DNA from: JBAXAM01 sp037142515
GTDB taxonomy: Bacteria > Pseudomonadota > Gammaproteobacteria > UBA9339
NCBI GenBank assembly: GCA_037142515.1
Contig: JBAXAM010000036.1
Span: 1 to 10,275, forward strand
Reading direction: 5' to 3'
Length of the DNA: 10,275 nt
The notes under the pieces are model-generated. The model did no database searches. It saw only the letters and a list, made by a program, of their open reading frames with translations, and was not told the origin of the DNA. A program made the position numbers and the translations under genes. Every line of letters starts with the position of its first letter. Positions within the stretch are counted from its first letter, which is position 1. Below, piece after piece: positions 5,748-10,275 of the stretch.

Positions 5748-7085
5748 ATGGCAACCAAAACCAAATTTATATATACCTGTCAAAAATGTGGAGCCGCATA
5801 CCCAAAGTGGGCAGGGCAATGTTCTGATTGTGGAGCATGGAATAGTTTGGTAGAAGATGTTGCTGTCAAAGGTAATACCCGTGTTTCTGGATATGCAGTG
5901 GCACTGGCCGATGTTAGCCTAAAGGATGAGCCGCGCTTACCGACTGCAATTAGTGAATTAGATCGCGTGCTTGGTGGTGGTATAGTTATTGGTTCAGCGA
6001 TACTTGTTGGCGGTAATCCTGGCATTGGTAAGTCGACCCTATTATTGCAAGCTCTTTGTAATCTTGGTAAGAGGCACAAAGTTTTGTACGTTACCGGAGA
6101 AGAATCACTGCAGCAGATAGCAATGCGTGCTAGGCGTTTAGAACTTCCACAAGATCAGTTGTGCCTGCTCGCTGAAACTCAAGTTGAAAGAATTATTGCT
6201 ATTGCAACTCAGGAAAAGCCTGATGTTATTGTTATTGATTCTATACAGACGATGTATACCGAAGAAATCCAATCAGCGCCTGGCGGCGTTGGTCAGGTTA
6301 GGGAAAGTGCAGCTAGGCTAGTGCAGTATGCCAAACAATCTGGAGCCGCGCTATTTCTTGTTGGGCATGTTACTAAAGAAGGTACTTTGGCTGGTCCGAG
6401 AGTTTTGGAGCACATGGTTGATTGTGTTTTATATTTTGAGGGTGATAGCGATAGTCGATACCGCGTGATTCGCGCAACGAAAAATCGTTTTGGTGCCGTC
6501 AATGAGCTTGGTGTTTTTGCTATGACTGACCGGGGATTGAGAGAAATCACAAATCCTTCATCAATTTTTTTGTCGCACTACAATACGCAAGTTGCAGGTA
6601 GTTCAGTGATGGTAACTTGGGAGGGCAGTCGTCCGCTTTTGGTCGAAGTTCAGGCCTTGGTTGACGAAAGCCATTTGGCAAATCCGCGCCGTGTTACCGT
6701 TGGACTTGATCAAAATCGCTTGGCAATGCTGCTTGCGGTGCTACATCGTCATGGTGGTATTCCAACTTATAATCAAGACGTGTTTGTTAATGTTGTTGGT
6801 GGTGTGCGGGTTACTGAAACTGCTGCAGACTTAGCACTACTTCTTGCAGTATTGTCGAGTATGCGCAATCGGCCACTAGAAAAGAATCTGGTTATTTTTG
6901 GCGAAGTTGGTTTGGCTGGAGAAATTCGTCCAGTGCAAAGTGGGCAAGAGCGATTAAAAGCTGCAGCAAAACATGGATTCACGAAAGCCATTATTCCGAA
7001 AGCCAATGCTCCAAAAAAACTTTTTTCTGATATAGAAATTATCGTGGTTGATAATTTAATTGAAGCCTTGCAGGCGGTGAGGTAA
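5748..7085 (+). CDS. radA: DNA repair protein RadA (Sms), branch-migration helicase
   Basis: A RecA-like ATPase that helps process recombination intermediates by branch migration. Its 445 residues show an N-terminal zinc finger with C11, C14, C25 and C28, a Walker A GGNPGIGKS with K95 and S96, a Walker B-like DVIVIDSIQT, the RadA-specific KNRFG motif at 245-249, and a C-terminal Lon-protease-like domain with GEVGLAGEIRPV. Length is close to the 460 of E. coli. The ATG at 5748 places the zinc finger as in homologs, although no Shine-Dalgarno precedes it and a -10-like TATACT ends 7 nt upstream, which would fit a leaderless message. It is followed by glyA after 37 bp. Confidence 0.97.
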   Translation: MATKTKFIYTCQKCGAAYPKWAGQCSDCGAWNSLVEDVAVKGNTRVSGYAVALADVSLKDEPRLPTAISELDRVLGGGIVIGSAILVGGNPGIGKSTLLLQALCNLGKRHKVLYVTGEESLQQIAMRARRLELPQDQLCLLAETQVERIIAIATQEKPDVIVIDSIQTMYTEEIQSAPGGVGQVRESAARLVQYAKQSGAALFLVGHVTKEGTLAGPRVLEHMVDCVLYFEGDSDSRYRVIRATKNRFGAVNELGVFAMTDRGLREITNPSSIFLSHYNTQVAGSSVMVTWEGSRPLLVEVQALVDESHLANPRRVTVGLDQNRLAMLLAVLHRHGGIPTYNQDVFVNVVGGVRVTETAADLALLLAVLSSMRNRPLEKNLVIFGEVGLAGEIRPVQSGQERLKAAAKHGFTKAIIPKANAPKKLFSDIEIIVVDNLIEALQAVR

Positions 7086-7109
7086 TCTGGTAATAATTTG
7101 ATAATCATT

Positions 7110-7115
7110 GGAGGG
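7110..7115 (+). promoter_or_regulatory. Ribosome-binding site that fixes the glyA start
   Basis: GGAGGG lies 7 nt before the ATG at 7123. It overlaps codons that would be translated if an in-frame TTG at 7108 were used, so it supports the ATG. Confidence 0.85.
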
Positions 7116-7122
7116 TGGACCG

Positions 7123-8379
7123 ATGTTTAAAAAAAACATTTCTATTTCTGAGCTTGATCAAGAACTTTGGGATGCGATGCAAAAAGAATTGCTACGTCAA
7201 GAAGAACACATCGAGTTAATTGCATCTGAAAATTATGTTAGCCCAAGAGTTTTAGCGGCTCAGGGGTCAATATTAACTAATAAGTATGCCGAAGGTTACC
7301 CTGGTAAGCGCTACTACGGTGGATGTGAATATGTAGATATTGCCGAAAACTTGGCAATTACGCGTGCTAAAGAATTATTTGGTGCTGATTTTGTTAATGT
7401 GCAACCGCACTCTGGTTCTCAGGCTAATATGGCCGCATATTTTGCTTGTGTAGTGCCAGGAGATACGGTTATGGGCATGGATTTGTCTGCTGGTGGGCAT
7501 TTGACACATGGTGCTAAAGTTAGCTTTTCAGGAAAAATTTATAATGCTGTTACTTACGGTTTAGATTCGAAAACTGGAGAAATAGATTATCTTCAAGCTG
7601 AAAAACTAGCGCGTATGCATAAGCCAAAGCTAATTATTACTGGCTTTTCTGCCTATTCACGCATTGTTGATTGGGAAAGATTTCGCCGTGTTGCAGATGA
7701 AGTTGGTGCGTTTTTACTTTCTGATATTGCCCATGTTGCCGGATTAATTGTCGCTGGTTTGTATCCTTCTCCAATGAAGATTGCAGATATAACAACGTCG
7801 ACTACGCACAAAACCTTGCGTGGACCACGTTCTGGTATTGTGATGGCAAAATCTAATCCTGATTTAGAAAAGAAGATTAATTCTGCAGTATTTCCAGGGC
7901 TACAAGGCGGTCCGCTATGCCATGTTATAGCGGCAAAAGCAGTAGCGTTTAAAGAGGCTATGCTTCCTGAATTTAAAATTTATCAACAGCAAGTGGTAAA
8001 AAATGCTAAGGTTATGGCAAATGCTGTAATTAAGCGAGGTTATGATGTAGTGTCTGGTGGAACAGATAACCACTTATTTTTATTGAGTTTAATTAACAAA
8101 GACATTACCGGTAAAGATGCTTTAGAGGCACTGGCTAAAGCTAATATTACGGTTAACAAAAACTCTGTACCAAGTGACCCTCGTCCGCCAATGGTTACTA
8201 GTGGTATACGTTTAGGAACCCCTGCTATTACAACGCGGGGTTTTAAAGAAGCCGAAACCGAGCAAGTTGCCAATTGGATTTGTGATATTTTAGATAATGT
8301 TAATAATCTCAAAACAATTGAGCGTGTTAAAAAAGAAGCATTAGATGTATGTACAAGATTTCCGGTATATGAAAAATAG
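7123..8379 (+). CDS. glyA: Serine hydroxymethyltransferase
   Basis: A PLP-dependent cytoplasmic enzyme that interconverts serine and glycine and charges tetrahydrofolate with a one-carbon unit for purine, thymidylate and methionine synthesis. The 418 residues compare with 417 in E. coli. Family signatures are EEHIELIASENY, NKYAEGYPGKRYYGG, NVQPHSGSQAN, the PLP-contacting DIAHVAGL and the Schiff-base lysine in STTHKTLRGPRSG (K230). The C-terminal half keeps GGTDNHLFLL, ANITVNKNSVP and SGIRLGTPA. The start is set by GGAGGG 7 nt upstream. It begins 37 bp after radA and ends 10 bp before nrdR, whose ribosome-binding site overlaps the glyA TAG. Confidence 0.97.
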   Translation: MFKKNISISELDQELWDAMQKELLRQEEHIELIASENYVSPRVLAAQGSILTNKYAEGYPGKRYYGGCEYVDIAENLAITRAKELFGADFVNVQPHSGSQANMAAYFACVVPGDTVMGMDLSAGGHLTHGAKVSFSGKIYNAVTYGLDSKTGEIDYLQAEKLARMHKPKLIITGFSAYSRIVDWERFRRVADEVGAFLLSDIAHVAGLIVAGLYPSPMKIADITTSTTHKTLRGPRSGIVMAKSNPDLEKKINSAVFPGLQGGPLCHVIAAKAVAFKEAMLPEFKIYQQQVVKNAKVMANAVIKRGYDVVSGGTDNHLFLLSLINKDITGKDALEALAKANITVNKNSVPSDPRPPMVTSGIRLGTPAITTRGFKEAETEQVANWICDILDNVNNLKTIERVKKEALDVCTRFPVYEK

Positions 8380-8383
8380 GGGG
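8379..8383 (+). promoter_or_regulatory. Ribosome-binding site for the TTG start of nrdR
   Basis: Five G residues, the first being the last base of the glyA stop codon, lie 6 nt before the TTG at 8390. The overlap suggests that nrdR translation is coupled to termination of glyA translation. Confidence 0.7.
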
Positions 8384-8389
8384 TATTAA

Positions 8390-8842
8390 TTGCATTGTCC
8401 ATTTTGTAATGCTGATGATTCGAAGGTGATAGATTCGCGCTTGGTTAGTGAAGGAAAGCAAGTACGACGTCGGCGCGAGTGTATAGTTTGTAGCGAGCGT
8501 TTTACAACCTATGAAGTAGCAGAGTTGACTATGCCGCATGTGATTAAACGCAGCAATGTGCGTCAGCCATTTGATGAAGAAAAATTACGTCATGGTATAC
8601 AGCACTCTTTGCAAAAAAGGCCAATTAGTACCGAGAAACTTGAAGAAGCAGTACAGCGTATAATGCATAAATTACGTACTACTGGAGAGAGAGAAGTTAA
8701 TTCTCATGTAATAGGTGAACTAGTAATGGAAGAATTGCGTAGCCTTGATCAGGTTGCTTATGTTAGATTTGCCTCGATTTATAGAAGTTTTCAAGATGTA
8801 AAAGCATTTAGCGAAGAAGTGAAAAAATTGCAAAAGAAATAA
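8390..8842 (+). CDS. nrdR: Transcriptional repressor NrdR (TTG start)
   Basis: A zinc-ribbon/ATP-cone repressor of ribonucleotide reductase genes that senses ATP/dATP. The 150 residues compare with 149 in E. coli. The zinc ribbon uses C3, C6, C31 and C34, and the ATP-cone begins near residue 49 with VIKRSNVRQPFDEEKL. The start is TTG because the conserved N-terminus MHCPFC begins exactly there and a G-rich ribosome-binding site lies 6 nt upstream. A later ATG would delete the zinc ribbon. It lies 10 bp after glyA and 1 bp before nusB. No NrdR box or ribonucleotide reductase gene was seen in this window. Confidence 0.96.
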   Translation: MHCPFCNADDSKVIDSRLVSEGKQVRRRRECIVCSERFTTYEVAELTMPHVIKRSNVRQPFDEEKLRHGIQHSLQKRPISTEKLEEAVQRIMHKLRTTGEREVNSHVIGELVMEELRSLDQVAYVRFASIYRSFQDVKAFSEEVKKLQKK

Positions 8843-8843
8843 T

Positions 8844-9248
8844 ATGAAACCACATGCTCGTCACAAAGCACGCGCCCTCGCATTACAAGCTATTTTTCAG
8901 TGGCAGTTTGCTGCAAATAGTATAAGCGATGTTGAAGCACAGTATCTTGCAGAGCTTAACCCTAAAAAAGCTGATTCTGAGTATTTTATCGATTTGCTAC
9001 GTAATACAATTAAAAATGTAGAGGCAATTGATGCAGTTATAACACCAGTTCTTGATCGTAAAATAAAAGAATTAAACCAAGTAGAGTGTGCGGTATTGCG
9101 TTTGGCTGTTTATGAGTTACTATATCGTCTTGATGTGCCATATAAGGTTGTTATTAATGAAGCTTTGGAGTTGGAAAAAAAATTTGGTACGATTGATGGG
9201 TACAAATATGTGAATGGTGTGTTAGATAAAATTGCGAAAAAATTATGA
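8844..9248 (+). CDS. nusB: Transcription antitermination factor NusB
   Basis: NusB binds boxA RNA with NusE (ribosomal protein S10) and keeps RNA polymerase processive on rRNA operons. The 134 residues are all-helical and match the family from end to end: MKPHARHKARALALQAIFQWQ, YFIDLLRNT, ELNQVECAVLRLAVYELLYR, DVPYKVVINEALELEKKFG and YKYVNGVLDKIAKKL. The start lies one base after the nrdR stop. It has only a weak AAGAA upstream, so translation is probably coupled to nrdR. In many gammaproteobacteria riboflavin genes separate these two; here none is present. Confidence 0.96.
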   Translation: MKPHARHKARALALQAIFQWQFAANSISDVEAQYLAELNPKKADSEYFIDLLRNTIKNVEAIDAVITPVLDRKIKELNQVECAVLRLAVYELLYRLDVPYKVVINEALELEKKFGTIDGYKYVNGVLDKIAKKL

Positions 9249-9994
9249 ATATACTTAAGAACTTGTTTATATATTTTTGTGCTTCAATGTTAGTTGCTTG
9301 TGCTACCAAAGTTTCTGGTCCAGAGGCTTTTAAGAATTATACAGCCAAACAAATATTAACTGGCGGTGAGACGGCATTGGTTAAACATAATTATAAGGAA
9401 GCAACAAAGTATTTTGAAGCAATTGAGGCGCTTTATCCATTTGATTCAGAAGCTCAAAAAGGGCAGTTGGATATGATTTATGCCTATTACAAAGCGGATG
9501 ATTACGCTTCAACGCTTGCTGCGGCTGATCGCTATATTCATTTGTATCCTGCGGGCAAACATACAGATTATGCTTATTATATGAAGGGTATAGTCAATTT
9601 TGAAAAAGATCGTAATTGGTTGCAAAAAATATATACAAAACACTCAGAGGAGCTCGATCTTGTTAGTCTGCAAGATTCTTTTGCTGATTTTGAAATACTA
9701 ATTAAAAGATTTCCAAAGAGCTTTTATGCCAAAGATGCAGAAAAACGAATGCTGCATATTCGCAATATGCTAGCAAAACGTGAATTACAAACAGCTAAAT
9801 TTTATTTTGATCGCAATGCTTATGTAGCTGCAGCTAATCGTGCAAGTTATATTGTGAAACATCTCGAAGGAGCTCCGCAAATGGCAGATGCTCTTAAAAT
9901 CATGATAAAATCTTATCGTGCTTTAGGTGCTGATAAACAGGCAAGTGATGCATTACATCTTTTAAGTCTAAATTTTCCTAAAGAACGCGTCTGA
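9245..9994 (+). CDS. bamD: Outer membrane protein assembly factor BamD (lipoprotein)
   Basis: An essential periplasmic lipoprotein of the BAM complex, which inserts beta-barrel proteins into the outer membrane. Its 249 residues compare with 245 in E. coli. The signal peptide ends in the lipobox LVAC with lipidated C19; the following Ala fits outer-membrane sorting. Tetratricopeptide-type helices follow: EATKYFEAIEALYPF, LDMIYAYYKADDYASTLAAA, IHLYPAGKHTDYAYYMKGI, SFADFEILIKRFPKSFYAKDA and a late Y..R..Y.V repeat. The ATG overlaps the nusB TGA by 4 nt (ATGA), and no strong Shine-Dalgarno is visible, so translational coupling is likely. Its clients probably include the barrel proteins encoded at 1000-2418. 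Confidence 0.94.
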   Translation: MNILKNLFIYFCASMLVACATKVSGPEAFKNYTAKQILTGGETALVKHNYKEATKYFEAIEALYPFDSEAQKGQLDMIYAYYKADDYASTLAAADRYIHLYPAGKHTDYAYYMKGIVNFEKDRNWLQKIYTKHSEELDLVSLQDSFADFEILIKRFPKSFYAKDAEKRMLHIRNMLAKRELQTAKFYFDRNAYVAAANRASYIVKHLEGAPQMADALKIMIKSYRALGADKQASDALHLLSLNFPKERV

Positions 9995-10132
9995 TCCTTA
10001 AAGCTCTTCATTTTTTATTACCGGTATTTTCAATAAAGTACTATATACGGTATTGACCCAGCATAAACTATTCTATAAGTTACAAAACTATAACGCGGGA
10101 AGTAGTTAAAAACGGGGTAATCGCATGGTAGC
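9995..10132 (+). other. Non-coding stretch after bamD
   Basis: No convincing ORF or intrinsic terminator was found. A T-run at 10013-10018 has no stem before it. A TTGACC (10053-10058) with TATAAG (10074-10079) 15 nt downstream is a possible promoter with short spacing. CTATAA occurs three times in this stretch and just beyond it (10073, 10088, 10132). Confidence 0.4.
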
Positions 10133-10138
10133 TATAAT
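10133..10138 (+). promoter_or_regulatory. Consensus -10 hexamer next to the Fur box
   Basis: TATAAT matches consensus exactly and ends 7 nt before the Fur box, so initiation would fall at the edge of the operator. No good -35 is present at 16-18 nt upstream, so an activator or a different promoter may be involved. Confidence 0.45.
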
Positions 10139-10145
10139 TAATTTT

Positions 10146-10164
10146 CATAATGAAAATCATTATA
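10146..10164 (+). promoter_or_regulatory. Fur box (ferric uptake regulator operator)
   Basis: CATAATGAAAATCATTATA matches the 19-bp Fur consensus GATAATGATAATCATTATC at 16 positions. Its core is a perfect inverted repeat ATAATGA-AAA-TCATTAT. A second overlapping palindrome, ATTTTCAT-A-ATGAAAAT (10141-10157), may allow two dimers to bind. It lies directly after a TATAAT and before a small ORF and a possible gene start, so it probably represses a plus-strand gene to the right when iron is plentiful. Confidence 0.75.
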
Positions 10165-10176
10165 AGTGGGGATGCT

Positions 10177-10248
10177 ATGCTTTGGAACGATGTTGTTGTG
10201 GAGGTGATGAAAAGGAAGGCTAATGATAAAGCAACTTTTTTTCTGTAA
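10177..10248 (+). CDS. Hypothetical 23-residue small ORF downstream of the Fur box
   Basis: The ATG at 10177 is preceded by GGGGA 5 nt upstream. The peptide begins MLWNDVVVEV, has a basic middle (KRK) and ends TFFL. It stops 2 nt before another ATG at 10251. It could be a leader peptide that couples translation to the next gene, or a chance ORF. An internal ATG at 10207 has GGAGG only 2 nt before it. No family is recognised. Confidence 0.25.
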   Translation: MLWNDVVVEVMKRKANDKATFFL

Positions 10249-10250
10249 AT

Positions 10251-10275
10251 ATGTTTAAACTTCTAGCCCTTTTAA
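10251..10275 (+). CDS. Possible start of an exported protein, cut by the right edge
   Basis: Eight codons reading MFKLLALL are visible before the window ends, which resembles the start of a signal peptide. It is the only plus-strand frame open to the edge with a usable start codon. There is no Shine-Dalgarno, so initiation would depend on coupling to the 23-codon ORF that ends 2 nt upstream. Its position after a Fur box would suit an iron-uptake protein, but nothing in eight residues proves that. Confidence 0.3.

Noticed and set aside
7094..7112. Fur-like site before glyA
   Set aside because: GATAATCATT is a good half-site, but only about 12 of 19 positions match and the other half is absent. 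It also overlaps the ribosome-binding site.
7108..7122. TTG at 7108 as the glyA start
   Set aside because: The extra five codons contain the ribosome-binding site itself, and the ATG at 7123 gives the family's usual length.
5780..8539. Minus-strand ORFs at 5780, 6293, 6773, 8040 and 8327
   Set aside because: All are antisense to radA, glyA or nrdR, with no family resemblance or ribosome-binding site.
10220..10273. Minus-strand open frame entering from the right edge
   Set aside because: It offers only 17 codons before a stop, with no recognisable C-terminus or terminator. The Fur box and TATAAT favour a plus-strand gene here.

Overview
The window is AT-rich chromosomal DNA from a Gram-negative bacterium, most probably a gammaproteobacterium. 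The evidence is the gmk-rpoZ-spoT order, a lipobox-bearing BamD, LPS inner-core heptosyltransferase WaaF, two signal-peptide beta-barrels, and the nrdR/nusB association. Low GC, tight packing and simplified versions of known operons suggest a host-associated or Legionellales/Coxiellaceae-like lineage. That placement is inference from gene order and protein similarity recalled from memory, not from a search.

Left part (1-2588, all minus strand): the 5' two-thirds of waaF runs off the left edge. Next comes a 361-bp inverted-repeat element (630-990) that fills almost the whole gap between waaF and the next gene. Two paralogous outer-membrane beta-barrel genes follow, separated by a strong intrinsic terminator. 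The upstream paralog has a good sigma70-type promoter abutting the spoT stop codon and a long leader with competing inverted repeats.

Centre (2589-5718, minus strand): gmk-rpoZ-spoT, a compact operon for GMP phosphorylation, the RNA polymerase omega subunit and (p)ppGpp metabolism. It is divergent from radA across only 29 bp, and neither radA nor gmk has an obvious Shine-Dalgarno sequence.

Right part (5748-9994, plus strand): radA, glyA, nrdR, nusB and bamD. From glyA to bamD the gaps are 10 nt, 1 nt and a 4-nt overlap, which suggests cotranscription and translational coupling. nrdR starts with TTG. The riboflavin genes that usually lie between nrdR and nusB are absent.

Right edge (9995-10275): a 281-bp region with a near-consensus Fur box just after a TATAAT hexamer, a 23-codon small ORF, and possibly the first codons of an exported protein. 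This looks like the control region of an iron-regulated gene outside the window.

The coding genes are ordinary housekeeping functions. The least explained parts are the inverted-repeat element, the leader of the second barrel gene, and the Fur-box region with its small ORF. No CRISPR array, tRNA, rRNA, transposase or defence gene was seen.
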